From Thermanaerothrix solaris (GTDB taxonomy: Bacteria > Chloroflexota > Anaerolineae > Anaerolineales > Anaerolineaceae), in contig NZ_JAUHMF010000001.1 of the NCBI RefSeq assembly GCF_032334255.1, positions 1,488,001-1,552,000 of the forward strand: a stretch of 64,000 nt of DNA. The letters are read 5' to 3'. Positions within the stretch are counted from its first letter, which is position 1. Each line of letters begins with the position of its first letter. Below the pieces are notes generated by a model that did not search any database, was not told where the DNA came from, and saw only the letters and a list, made by a program, of their open reading frames with translations. Position numbers and translations under genes: made by a program. This document shows positions 26,234 through 34,190 of this stretch, in pieces.

Positions 26234-27298
26234 ATGGAAAACACCAAGGACTTTCTTAAGCGTTTGATCTCGCTCCCCGGCCTGTCGGGCCATGAAACCC
26301 CGGTACGGGAAGCCATTGCTGACGCCTGGCGCCCATTGGTGGACGACATCAGCGTCAGCCCATTGGGTAGCCTGCATGCCCTCCGCCGCGGACAAGGCGC
26401 AGAACCCCGCCCCCGCTTGCTCATCGCCGCACACATGGACGCCATCGGTCTGATGGTCAGCCAAATTGTAGATGGGTTCCTGCGCATCACCGAGGTCGGG
26501 GGCGTAGATGCGCGCATTCTACCCGGTCAACCCGTGATCGTGCACGGTCGGCGTGACCTACCTGGCGTGATCCTACAACCCTCGCCACGGTTGCTTCCAC
26601 CCCACCTGGGTGAGAAAAGCGCTATTGAGATGGATTACCTTTTTGTAGATACCGGTTTGCCCCCCGAAGAGGTTAATGCTCTGGTACGGGTGGGCGATCT
26701 GGTGTCCTTTGCCCAGCCCCCACTCGAACTAAGCGGAGAAACACTGGTCGGCCATAGTTTGGATAACCGTGCCTCGGTCGCCGCGCTCACTTTCTGCCTG
26801 GAAGAACTTCAACACCGCCGCCATCTTTGGGATGTCTGGGCTGTAGCAACGGTCCAAGAAGAAGAAACGTTGGGCGGCGGCTGGACTTCGCCCTTTAACT
26901 TGCGTCCTGATATCGCCATTGCCGTAGATGTGACGCATGCCCGCGGGCCCGGCGTCAATCATGATTACCGTGCCTTTGGGTTAGGTAAAGGCCCGGTGCT
27001 GGGATGGGGGCCAAATATTCACCCGGCATTGTTCAAAGCCTTCAAGAACCTTGCCGAACGCCTTGACCTTCCCCATGCGGTTGAGGTCATGCCACGTCAT
27101 TCGGGTACCGATGCCATTGCCATGCAGGTGGTCGCCGAGGGCATTCCTACCATGGTGATCAGCATCCCCTTGCGCTATATGCATACCCCGGTGGAGATGG
27201 TCTCACTCAAAGATATTCAGCGCACCGGGCACCTGCTGGCAGAATTTATCACGGCCCTGGAAGCCGACTTTATGACCAAAATTACCTGGGAAGAATGA
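26234..27298 (+). CDS. M42-family aminopeptidase (first of three)
   Basis: 354 residues, the usual size. M42 enzymes are cytoplasmic two-metal aminopeptidases that form large TET-like shells and trim peptides. Metal and catalytic residues are present: AAHMDAIGLMV (His67, Asp69), SLDNRASVAALTF (bridging Asp), VQEEETLGGG (Glu pair), the Asp in AVDVTHARG, and the closing His in PLRYMHTPVEM. It is followed by a paralogue only 3 bp downstream and a third after that. The three differ enough to suggest different side-chain preferences, perhaps in one mixed shell (inference). Confidence 0.92.
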   Translation: MENTKDFLKRLISLPGLSGHETPVREAIADAWRPLVDDISVSPLGSLHALRRGQGAEPRPRLLIAAHMDAIGLMVSQIVDGFLRITEVGGVDARILPGQPVIVHGRRDLPGVILQPSPRLLPPHLGEKSAIEMDYLFVDTGLPPEEVNALVRVGDLVSFAQPPLELSGETLVGHSLDNRASVAALTFCLEELQHRRHLWDVWAVATVQEEETLGGGWTSPFNLRPDIAIAVDVTHARGPGVNHDYRAFGLGKGPVLGWGPNIHPALFKAFKNLAERLDLPHAVEVMPRHSGTDAIAMQVVAEGIPTMVISIPLRYMHTPVEMVSLKDIQRTGHLLAEFITALEADFMTKITWEE

Positions 27299-27301
27299 CC
27301 T

Positions 27302-28360
27302 ATGGACCCCCAAAACTTACCCCTCGATTTGCTGGAACGTCTCTCCAATGCTTGCAGTGTATCAGGTGATGAGGGTGAGGTACGCAAAATTGTTCTCGAA
27401 GCGGTCCAACCCCTGGCCGACGAGGTAAAAGTAGATGCCTTAGGGAACGTCCTGGCGATCAAAAAAGCCCACAGCGAACCGGCATTGCGGGTGATGCTGG
27501 CGGCCCATATGGACGAAGTTGGGCTGATGATTGTGGACGAAGAAGAAGGCGGGCTTTACAAGTTCGAGATCGTCGGCGGCATTGACCCACGTCAACTCCC
27601 CGGCAAACCCGTCTGGGTAGGCAAAGATCGCTTGCCGGGCGTGATCGGCGCGCGCCCGATTCACCTGACCACACCCGAGGAACGCAAGTCCGCCATTGCC
27701 GCCGAAAGTCTGCGCATTGACTTGGGGCCAGAAGGCAGTAAGAAAGCCAAACCCGGTGACCGCGCCGTATTCGCCACGCCTTTTAAGGTTGTGGGGCCAA
27801 GCATCATGGGTAAAGCCCTGGATGATCGTCTGGGAGTCGCCACCCTAATCGCTTTATTAGAACGAGCCCCGGATCATCTTGAATTTCAGGCGGCGTTCAC
27901 CGTGCAGGAAGAGATCGGTCTGCGCGGCGCGCGGGTTGCGGCTTATTCCCTAAACCCCGACCTGGCCTTTGCTCTGGATGCCACCCCGGCCAACGATCTT
28001 CCTACTTGGGATGGTAGTGAAAACACCGCCTATAATGCCCGTCTGGGTTATGGCCCAGCCATTTATGTGGCCGATGGTGCCACCCTTTCGGATCCACGGC
28101 TGGTGCGGTTTTTGTTGCAAATCGCCGCTACCCATCAAATCCCATATCAGATTCGCCAGCCGGGGGGTGGCGGAACCGACGCCGGCGCCATTCACCGCCA
28201 GCGCAGTGGCATTCCCAGTGCCTCGATTTCGGTGCCCATTCGCCACGCCCATAGTGCCGTCGCCATCGCCCGCCTGGACGATTGGGCACACACCATCAAC
28301 TTGATGCTTCATGCACTGCAGGCGCTTACCCCGGACGTGTTAGCGCCGGAGCGCTCATAA
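27302..28360 (+). CDS. M42-family aminopeptidase (second of three)
   Basis: 352 residues. Motifs: AAHMDEVGLMI, ALDDRLGVATLIAL, VQEEIGLRGARVAAY, ALDATPA for the metal Asp, and PIRHAHSAVAI for the last His. All needed residues are present. It starts 3 bp after the first copy. Compared with its neighbours the loop before the last metal site (QPGGGGTDAGAIHRQRS) is Gly-rich, and the position after the first metal Asp is changed. Substrate choice cannot be read from sequence. Confidence 0.92.
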   Translation: MDPQNLPLDLLERLSNACSVSGDEGEVRKIVLEAVQPLADEVKVDALGNVLAIKKAHSEPALRVMLAAHMDEVGLMIVDEEEGGLYKFEIVGGIDPRQLPGKPVWVGKDRLPGVIGARPIHLTTPEERKSAIAAESLRIDLGPEGSKKAKPGDRAVFATPFKVVGPSIMGKALDDRLGVATLIALLERAPDHLEFQAAFTVQEEIGLRGARVAAYSLNPDLAFALDATPANDLPTWDGSENTAYNARLGYGPAIYVADGATLSDPRLVRFLLQIAATHQIPYQIRQPGGGGTDAGAIHRQRSGIPSASISVPIRHAHSAVAIARLDDWAHTINLMLHALQALTPDVLAPERS

Positions 28361-28383
28361 TTCCTGCCCTCCAAGGAGTTACC

Positions 28384-29382
28384 ATGAAAGAACTGATTCG
28401 CAAATTAGTTGAAGCCGTTGGCCCTTCCGGATACGAACAATCCGTGCGTGACCTGATTAAAGAAGAAATCGCACCCTATGCCGATGAGATTCGCGTTGAT
28501 GCCTTGGGCAACCTGATTGTGCGCAAAGGGCAAAAACGTGAAGGCGGGTTACGCATTATGACCGCCGCCCATATGGATGAAATCGGTATCATCGTCACCC
28601 ACATCGAAGAAGATGGCTTCGTCCGCTTCACGACGATAGGGGGAGTGCGCCCACACACCTGTTTAGGGGGGCGAGTCCAATTCATCAACGGTGTGCGAGG
28701 TGTCATCGGGGGTGAAAAACTCGAAAGCATGGATCGGGTTCACAGTTTTGATAAACTCTTTATTGACGTTGGCGCCACGTCCAAAGCCGATTGCCCGGTA
28801 AAAGTTGGCGATGTAGCGGCTTTTGAGCGCCCCTTCCTCGATTTGGGCAAGCGTCTGGTCGCTAAATCCATGGATGATCGCATTGCCTGCGCTATTCAAA
28901 TCGAGACCTTGCGCCGCCTAGGTGATACCCCCAACGAGATTTACTTGGTTTTCACCACCCAGGAAGAGGTGGGGACGCGCGGCGTCACCCCCGCCGCGTT
29001 CGGCATTGACCCCGAACTGGGCCTCTCGGTAGATGTCACCCTCACTGGTGATACTCCCAAGGGGATCAAAATGGCAGTTGCCCTGGGCAAAGGGCCGGCG
29101 ATTAAGGTGCGCGATAGTGGTATGTTGGCTGACCCACGCATTGTGCGGTGGATGGTCGAAACTGCCGAGAAAGGGAATATCCCCTACCAATTAGAGGTGC
29201 TCGACGGCGGCAGTACCGACGCTCGCGCGATTCAATTGGTACGCGCCGGCGTGCCCTCAGGCTGTCTCTCTATCCCCTGCCGCTATATTCACTCTCCCTC
29301 CGAGATGGTGGATTACGACGATGTCCAAAACGCGGTAGCATTGTTAGTTGCCTTGCTTTCCAACCCAATTTCCTTGAGTTGA
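28384..29382 (+). CDS. M42-family aminopeptidase (third of three)
   Basis: 332 residues from the ATG at 28384, which has AAGGAG 6 nt upstream. The open frame extends 34 codons further into the previous gene, but that part is not M42-like. Motifs: AAHMDEIGIIV, KSMDDRIACAIQI, TTQEEVGTRG, SVDVTLTGD and PCRYIHSPSEM. It is the shortest of the three and closest to the common glutamyl-aminopeptidase/CelM form. The end of the peptidase row: the next gene, a lipoprotein, starts 35 bp later. Confidence 0.92.
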   Translation: MKELIRKLVEAVGPSGYEQSVRDLIKEEIAPYADEIRVDALGNLIVRKGQKREGGLRIMTAAHMDEIGIIVTHIEEDGFVRFTTIGGVRPHTCLGGRVQFINGVRGVIGGEKLESMDRVHSFDKLFIDVGATSKADCPVKVGDVAAFERPFLDLGKRLVAKSMDDRIACAIQIETLRRLGDTPNEIYLVFTTQEEVGTRGVTPAAFGIDPELGLSVDVTLTGDTPKGIKMAVALGKGPAIKVRDSGMLADPRIVRWMVETAEKGNIPYQLEVLDGGSTDARAIQLVRAGVPSGCLSIPCRYIHSPSEMVDYDDVQNAVALLVALLSNPISLS

Positions 29383-29417
29383 ACCTTTTCAGGCAATACA
29401 TAGAGGTTGGGTGCGCA

Positions 29418-30710
29418 ATGCGGCGCTGGCTGTCCTGGTTGATCATCGGCATGATGGGGTGGGTACTGGCTGCCTGCCAAGAGCTTCCTTGGGCGTTTCT
29501 TAATCCGTCCGGTGCCAGTCCTACCCCATCACCACCCGTAGCACCAACTCACACTGAGGCACCCAACCCAACCGCTACGCCAGCAGCCACTGCCCCGGCG
29601 GTCATCACGCTGTGGCTTCCACCTCAATTTGATCCTGCCAACGAAACACCTGCAGCGCAACTGCTGCAACAGCGCCTGCTTCAATTTATGAGCGAAAACC
29701 CAGGCGTGATCGTCAAAGTGCGTGTGAAAACCAGTAGCGGGCCGGGCGGATTGCTGGATTCGCTAGCCGCTGCCTCCGCCGCTGCCCCCGCCGCCGTGCC
29801 CGGCGTCGTGGCTCTCAGCCGCGCTGACCTAGAAAATGCCGCGTTGAAAGGATTAATCTACCCCCTTGATGATGCCTTTCCCCAAGGGTTAGATCAGGAT
29901 TGGTTGGGTTACGCCCGCAGTCTTGGCACCATCCAGGAGCGCCTTTTTGGATTACCCTTTGCCGGTGACGCTTATGCTCTGGTGTACCGCCCTGCAGCGC
30001 TGGGCTCTCCACCCACCTCATGGGAAGATCTGCTTGTTCGCGGACGTGCTATTGCCTTTGCTGGCAACGACGCCCTGACCACCCTGGTGCTTTATCTCGG
30101 CGCCGGGGGGAAGGTACAAAACGGCCAAGGCTTACCCACTTTGGAGCAGGAAGCCCTGGTCGAAGTTTTTACGTTGTACGCAGAAGGTGGACGACGTGGG
30201 GTATTTCCTAACTGGGTGACGACCCTGCAAAGCGATGGTCAGGTCTGGCAGACGTTTCTCGAACGCCGCGCTGACGGAGCATTAACCTGGAGTTCCAATT
30301 ACCTCACCGATTTGCCTACCGATGCGGTCATCCATCCCATCCCCGCCCTCAACGGCAACGCCTATACCCTCGCCAACGGCTGGGTATGGGCAATTTCCGA
30401 TCCTGATCCCCAACGGCGTGTTCTCAGCACCCGCCTGGCGGCTTATTTGAGCACTTCAGAGTTTCTGGCAACCTGGACCCAGGCCGCAGGCTACCTGCCC
30501 ACGCGGTTAAGTGTCCTCAACGCCTGGAACGATGCCAATCTGCGCGATGCACTCAGCCAGATTATTCTAAGCGCGCACATTTTACCCCCCAATCCGGTCT
30601 TGGATAGCCTACGCCCGGTGCTTTCCTTTGCCACCCAACAAGTGCTCAAACAACAAACTGACCCCCTCTCCGCGGCCAGCGCTGCCGTGGAACAACTTCG
30701 CCGACCCTAA
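29418..30710 (+). CDS. Extracellular solute-binding lipoprotein, family 1-like
   Basis: 430 residues from the ATG at 29418. Upstream in-frame codons read through the M42 gene and are rejected. Signal peptide MRRWLSWLIIGMMGWVLAAC with the lipobox VLAAC, then a Pro/Thr linker. The rest has the two-lobed plan of sugar-type binding proteins (SBP family 1): VITLWLPPQFDP, FMSENPGVIVKVRVKTSSG, GLIYPLDDAF, LFGLPFAGDAYALVYRP and LANGWVWAIS. No permease or ATPase genes are next to it, so it may serve a distant transporter or act as a sensor. The following small membrane protein is in the same direction 6 bp downstream. Confidence 0.8.
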   Translation: MRRWLSWLIIGMMGWVLAACQELPWAFLNPSGASPTPSPPVAPTHTEAPNPTATPAATAPAVITLWLPPQFDPANETPAAQLLQQRLLQFMSENPGVIVKVRVKTSSGPGGLLDSLAAASAAAPAAVPGVVALSRADLENAALKGLIYPLDDAFPQGLDQDWLGYARSLGTIQERLFGLPFAGDAYALVYRPAALGSPPTSWEDLLVRGRAIAFAGNDALTTLVLYLGAGGKVQNGQGLPTLEQEALVEVFTLYAEGGRRGVFPNWVTTLQSDGQVWQTFLERRADGALTWSSNYLTDLPTDAVIHPIPALNGNAYTLANGWVWAISDPDPQRRVLSTRLAAYLSTSEFLATWTQAAGYLPTRLSVLNAWNDANLRDALSQIILSAHILPPNPVLDSLRPVLSFATQQVLKQQTDPLSAASAAVEQLRRP

Positions 30711-30716
30711 AACCGG

Positions 30717-31076
30717 ATGATGAACCGTCAAACTTTGCGTTCCTTATATCCCCATCTGCGTTTTGGCAGTTATATCCTCCTCATCCTCGCCTTTCTCATT
30801 GGGGCGCAGGCTTGGAAAAGCCCTCAATCATCCTCTTCCCTGACCATTACCCTTACCCCCACACTTGTGGCGACCCCAACACCAGTGGTAATCACGGAAG
30901 ATCAGGGCGAACCTATCGCCACCCCTCTGCCGGCGGAATTATTAGAAAATGCTACCCAAACGAACGGCATTATCTTGGGAAGCGCCATCCTGGTGCTCAT
31001 TGTGATCGGAGGCACGTTGAGTGTTATTCTACGCCGCCGAGATGATCGCGATGACCCCCCACCGCCTGAACTTTAA
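30717..31076 (+). CDS. Small two-span membrane protein, unknown function
   Basis: 119 residues, not recognised. Two hydrophobic helices (about 17-33 and 85-105) flank a Pro/Thr-rich middle. The C terminus is charged and Pro-rich (RRRDDRDDPPPPEL). Two adjacent ATG codons begin the frame and the Shine-Dalgarno signal is weak, so translation may be coupled to the solute-binding gene that stops 6 bp upstream. It ends 9 bp from the lexA stop, tail to tail. Confidence 0.55.
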   Translation: MMNRQTLRSLYPHLRFGSYILLILAFLIGAQAWKSPQSSSSLTITLTPTLVATPTPVVITEDQGEPIATPLPAELLENATQTNGIILGSAILVLIVIGGTLSVILRRRDDRDDPPPPEL

Positions 31077-31084
31077 GTTGGGGT

Positions 31085-31798
31085 TCACTGGCGATATTTG
31101 CGAATCACCATCACCACTTTGCCCTGAATGCGAATGGGGCGATTTTCGACTTTGATCGGCTGCATAGTCGGATTGGCCGGGCGCAGGGTGATACTGCGTA
31201 ACCGACCGTAACGGTCATATTCGGGTTCATAGTATTTCAACGTCGTTTCGTTGGTATCGTCAAACCACACCGCCACCATATCGCCTTTATTGGCATCCTG
31301 GGCATATTCAATCAAGACAATATCACGGTCATAGATCAGAGCATCAATCATGGAATCGCCCTGAACTTCCAACGCATAAACGTTTTCGCGTGGCACCCGG
31401 GCCGGAAAATCGGTGGTGGCGACGTGAACCATTTCATAATCTTCGGTGATATCCTGGGGTACGGCTGGTAAAGGTGAACCGGCTGCAATGCGCCCAATGA
31501 GCGGAAAGGCCAGAAAATCATCCCGCCACGATGGTAAGGAGAGCGTTCGCCGGCCATCCCCTTCCCCGGGTAAGGTCCGTAACACGCGAATTCCGCGCGA
31601 AATAGACCTTTCGCGTTGGATGAATTTCAGCGTTTCGAGTTGGTTGAGATAATAATTGACCAGCGAGGTGGAATCCACGCCTATGGCATCGCCGATTTCT
31701 CGAATGGAGGGTGAAAAACCATTTTGGCGCTGATATTCCACGATAAATTGCAAAATGCGCTTATGCCGTTCGCTGAGCCCGTTTCTGGGTCTGACCAT
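31085..31798 (-). CDS. lexA: SOS repressor LexA
   Basis: 237 residues, slightly longer than usual. The N-terminal winged helix-turn-helix (1-70, SERHKRILQFIVEYQRQNG, SPSIREIGDAIGVDSTSLV) binds DNA. The S24 self-cleaving domain keeps the Ala106-Gly107 cleavage bond (GRIAAGSPLPA), Ser149 (GDSMIDA) and Lys188 (ETTLKYY). RecA-activated cleavage at DNA damage relieves repression. AGGAGG lies 7 nt before the ATG. Its own promoter carries a GAAC-N4-GTTC box between -35 and -10, so autorepression is expected. The same box and layout recur at 53.2 kb. Confidence 0.97.
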   Translation of the reverse strand: MVRPRNGLSERHKRILQFIVEYQRQNGFSPSIREIGDAIGVDSTSLVNYYLNQLETLKFIQRERSISRGIRVLRTLPGEGDGRRTLSLPSWRDDFLAFPLIGRIAAGSPLPAVPQDITEDYEMVHVATTDFPARVPRENVYALEVQGDSMIDALIYDRDIVLIEYAQDANKGDMVAVWFDDTNETTLKYYEPEYDRYGRLRSITLRPANPTMQPIKVENRPIRIQGKVVMVIRKYRQ

Positions 31799-31853
31799 GG
31801 CCCTTCCTCCTTGGGCGCAAATATTGATCGCCTGTTCTACTTTATTTAGCCCT

Positions 31854-31882
31854 ATTATAGAGGAACGAATGTTCTATGTCAA
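31854..31882 (-). promoter_or_regulatory. lexA promoter with consensus hexamers and an embedded SOS box
   Basis: Minus strand: TTGACA (31882-31877), 17-nt spacer, TATAAT (31859-31854), a perfect sigma70 consensus. The spacer holds GAACATTCGTTC (plus-strand span 31863-31874), which fits the GAAC-N4-GTTC LexA box of B. subtilis type. Confidence 0.93.
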
Positions 31883-31906
31883 GCACTTTGACATTTTTTA
31901 AGATTG

Positions 31907-31936
31907 GGTGGGGTGGCAATAACACGCCACCCCACC
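31907..31936 (-). terminator. Probable terminator after lysS
   Basis: An 11-bp perfect stem GGTGGGGTGGC/GCCACCCCACC with an 8-nt loop, 14 bp past the lysS stop and 24 bp before the lexA -35 box. The T tract on the minus strand is weak. Confidence 0.55.
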
Positions 31937-31949
31937 TTCAAACATGTTC

Positions 31950-33467
31950 TCATTCTTCCTCGCGCTCACGCAGGTGGGGGAAGAGAATCACCTCGCGAAT
32001 CGAGCGCCGGTCGGTCAAAAGCATGACCAGGCGATCAATCCCCATCCCAAATCCCCCATTCGGGGGCATGCCGTAGGCCATTGCCCGCAGATAATCTTCA
32101 TCCATGGGATGGCGATCTTCATCCTCGGCTTCGTAGGTGCGGCCCATTTCGAGGAAGCGCTTTTCCTGTTCCAACGGGTCATTTAATTCCGTAAAGGCAT
32201 TGCAAAGTTCCATGCCCCCCACATACCCCTCAAACCGCTCAACCGTATTGGGATCATCGGGTTTGTTCTTGGCCAAGGGCGAAATATCACGCGGGTAGTC
32301 ATATACAAAGGTGGGTTGAATCAGATTGGGCTCGACGAAATCACCCAACATACCCTCGATCAACTTGCCGCGAGGTGCGTTGGGTTTCACGGCCAAACCC
32401 TTCTGGCGCATGGCATCAGCCAGGCTCTCGGTCGTGGGGTGTTGAGCAATGTCAATCCCCACCGCTTCGATCAACGCCTCACGGAGCGAGATGCGCCGCC
32501 AGGGGGGATTGAAATCAATCACATGACCGTTGAAGGTCACCTGACGTGTGCCAAGAACACGATCGCACACATAAGCCAGCATCTCCTCGGCGAGGGTCAT
32601 CACCTTGAGGTAGTCGGCATAAGCCATGTAAAATTCGAGTTGTGTGAATTCAGGGTTGTGTTTGAAGGAAACCCCTTCGTTGCGAAAGTCACGCCCAATC
32701 TCATACACCCGTTCGTACCCCCCGACTAGCAAACGTTTGAGGTAGAGTTCAAACGAGATGCGCAGATACAGTTGCTGTTTAAGTTGATTGTGGTAGGTCA
32801 CAAAAGGACGCGCCGCCGCTCCACCGTAGATGGGTTGTAAAATCGGGGTCTCGACCTCCAGAAAACCGCGCTGATCCAGAAACTCGCGTAAGGCGCGCAC
32901 AATAGCCGCGCGTTTGCGGAAAATTTCCCGCACATCAGGGTTGACCGCCAAATCAGCGTAGCGTTGACGGTAACGCAATTCGGGATCGCTCAATGTGGCA
33001 TGGCGGATGACCTGACCATCCACAACTTCGTCCTTCGCTGCCGGCAAAGGTGAGATGGCCTTTGCCAGCATTCGAAAATGGTGTACGTGGAGCGTGACCT
33101 CACCGGTGCGGGTACGGAACATCACCCCACTGGCTTCGATAAAATCCCCCAAATCATAATAATCGGTGAAATGCCGGATCTTTTCCTCGCCCAGTTCATT
33201 GACGCGAAAGAAGAGCTGGATTCGCCCCGCGCCATCTTCAATGTGGGCAAAAACCACCTTGCCCATGGGACGGATAGCACGCAGACGCCCGGCCAGTGTC
33301 ACTTCCACTGGCGCCGGATCGGCTTGCTTCTCCGCCGCCTCGAAGGCCGCAATGGCCTCCTGTGATGAATGGGTGGGATTGGCACGCGTTGGATAGGGCT
33401 CAATCCCATTCGCGCGCAGTTCAAAGACTTTTTTCAAACGTATTTTTTCTAGTTCAGATAATTCCAT
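31950..33467 (-). CDS. lysS: Lysyl-tRNA synthetase, class II
   Basis: 505 residues from the ATG at 33467 with GAGGGT 6 nt upstream. An in-frame TTG two codons before is not needed. The N-terminal OB anticodon-binding domain (about 55-160, VTLAGRLRAIRPMGKVVFAHI) is followed by the class II catalytic core: motif 1 around FLEVETPILQP, motif 2 in YEIGRDFRNEGVSFKHNPEFTQLE (seen as RDFRNEG and HNPEFTQ) and motif 3 in GFGMGIDRLVMLLTD. It charges tRNA-Lys in the cytoplasm. greA lies directly upstream but is separated by a good terminator, the common greA-lysS order of many bacteria. Confidence 0.97.
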   Translation of the reverse strand: MELSELEKIRLKKVFELRANGIEPYPTRANPTHSSQEAIAAFEAAEKQADPAPVEVTLAGRLRAIRPMGKVVFAHIEDGAGRIQLFFRVNELGEEKIRHFTDYYDLGDFIEASGVMFRTRTGEVTLHVHHFRMLAKAISPLPAAKDEVVDGQVIRHATLSDPELRYRQRYADLAVNPDVREIFRKRAAIVRALREFLDQRGFLEVETPILQPIYGGAAARPFVTYHNQLKQQLYLRISFELYLKRLLVGGYERVYEIGRDFRNEGVSFKHNPEFTQLEFYMAYADYLKVMTLAEEMLAYVCDRVLGTRQVTFNGHVIDFNPPWRRISLREALIEAVGIDIAQHPTTESLADAMRQKGLAVKPNAPRGKLIEGMLGDFVEPNLIQPTFVYDYPRDISPLAKNKPDDPNTVERFEGYVGGMELCNAFTELNDPLEQEKRFLEMGRTYEAEDEDRHPMDEDYLRAMAYGMPPNGGFGMGIDRLVMLLTDRRSIREVILFPHLREREEE

Positions 33468-33499
33468 CGTCAACCCTCAAACCAAAAGAATTTGCTCAT

Positions 33500-33541
33500 A
33501 AAAAAGCCCCGCCCTTCTTTTTTTTGCGCTACGGGCGGGGC
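33500..33541 (-). terminator. Rho-independent terminator between greA and lysS
   Basis: A 9-bp stem GCCCCGCCC/GGGCGGGGC (33506-33514 with 33533-33541) followed on the minus strand by six T (33505-33500). It lies 20 bp after greA and 33 bp before the lysS start, so it may act as a partial attenuator for lysS. Confidence 0.88.
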
Positions 33542-33560
33542 GCTCTGGCTACCCCATGCT

Positions 33561-34025
33561 TCATTCCACCTTGAGGATTCGGAAAGTCAGCGAACCCGCC
33601 GGCGCATCCACCTGTACGATGTCGCCCGCCTTCTTATTAAGCAAGGCCTTCCCCAGCGGTGATTCATTGGATATCTTGCCCACTGTTGGATCGGCCTCGG
33701 CGGCACCGACGATGATATATTCCTCGGGGGTATCACTCCCTTCTTCCTGCACGGTCACCCGCGACCCAATTTGAACCGTATCGGCGGCTGGAACCTCTTC
33801 CACAATGCGAGCCGTGGCCAGCAGAATCTCGAGTTCTTTGATCCGTCCCTCAACAAACGCCTGTTCGTTCTTTGCCGCTTCATATTCAGCGTTTTCAATC
33901 AATTCACCGCCTTCCATCGCCTCATGCAAGCGTTGGGCGATCTCTTGGCGACGCTGGGTGCGTAGGTATTCAAGTTCCTCCTGGAGTTTCTTATAGCCCT
34001 CGCGGGTCAGGAATGTGTTATGCAT
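33561..34025 (-). CDS. greA: Transcription elongation factor GreA
   Basis: 154 residues, near the usual 158. The N-terminal coiled coil (1-75) carries the acidic tip GGELIENAEYEAAKNEQ that enters the RNA polymerase secondary channel and promotes cleavage of backtracked RNA. The C-terminal FKBP-like domain (about 80-154) ends with ISNESPLGKALLNKKAGD and ends in TFRILKVE. An AAGGGAAGG site precedes the ATG. A promoter is seen at 34162-34190 and a terminator follows. Confidence 0.97.
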   Translation of the reverse strand: MHNTFLTREGYKKLQEELEYLRTQRRQEIAQRLHEAMEGGELIENAEYEAAKNEQAFVEGRIKELEILLATARIVEEVPAADTVQIGSRVTVQEEGSDTPEEYIIVGAAEADPTVGKISNESPLGKALLNKKAGDIVQVDAPAGSLTFRILKVE

Positions 34026-34102
34026 GGCACCTTCCCTTTCGGTTTCTATGTCCTGTGTGAGTTGGGAGTCTCGTGAAAACCCAGTCTTTCAGAGTTAAAT
34101 AA

Positions 34103-34132
34103 CAGGAAACCCTCATAATTGAGGAATTCCTG
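34103..34132 (-). terminator. Hairpin in the greA leader, probable terminator of the Trx-VKOR gene
   Basis: An interrupted stem on the minus strand: CAGGAA/TTCCTG outside and CCTCA/TGAGG inside, with a 4-nt loop and a small internal loop, then TTATTTAA. It lies 50 bp after the Trx-VKOR stop and also inside the transcript from the greA promoter, so it could act on both. Confidence 0.45.
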
Positions 34133-34161
34133 CCTGAGGATGTCGCTACTGTGCAAAAATT

Positions 34162-34190
34162 ATCTTATCATAAGTTAAGCATTATGACAA
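34162..34190 (-). promoter_or_regulatory. greA promoter
   Basis: Minus strand TTGTCA (34190-34185), 17-nt spacer, TAAGAT (34167-34162). The -35 box overlaps the last codons of the Trx-VKOR gene. The expected leader to greA is about 130 nt. Confidence 0.7.

Noticed and set aside
29148..29417. N-terminal extension of the solute-binding protein frame
   Set aside because: It is Arg-rich out-of-frame sequence inside the M42 gene. The true signal peptide starts at 29418.
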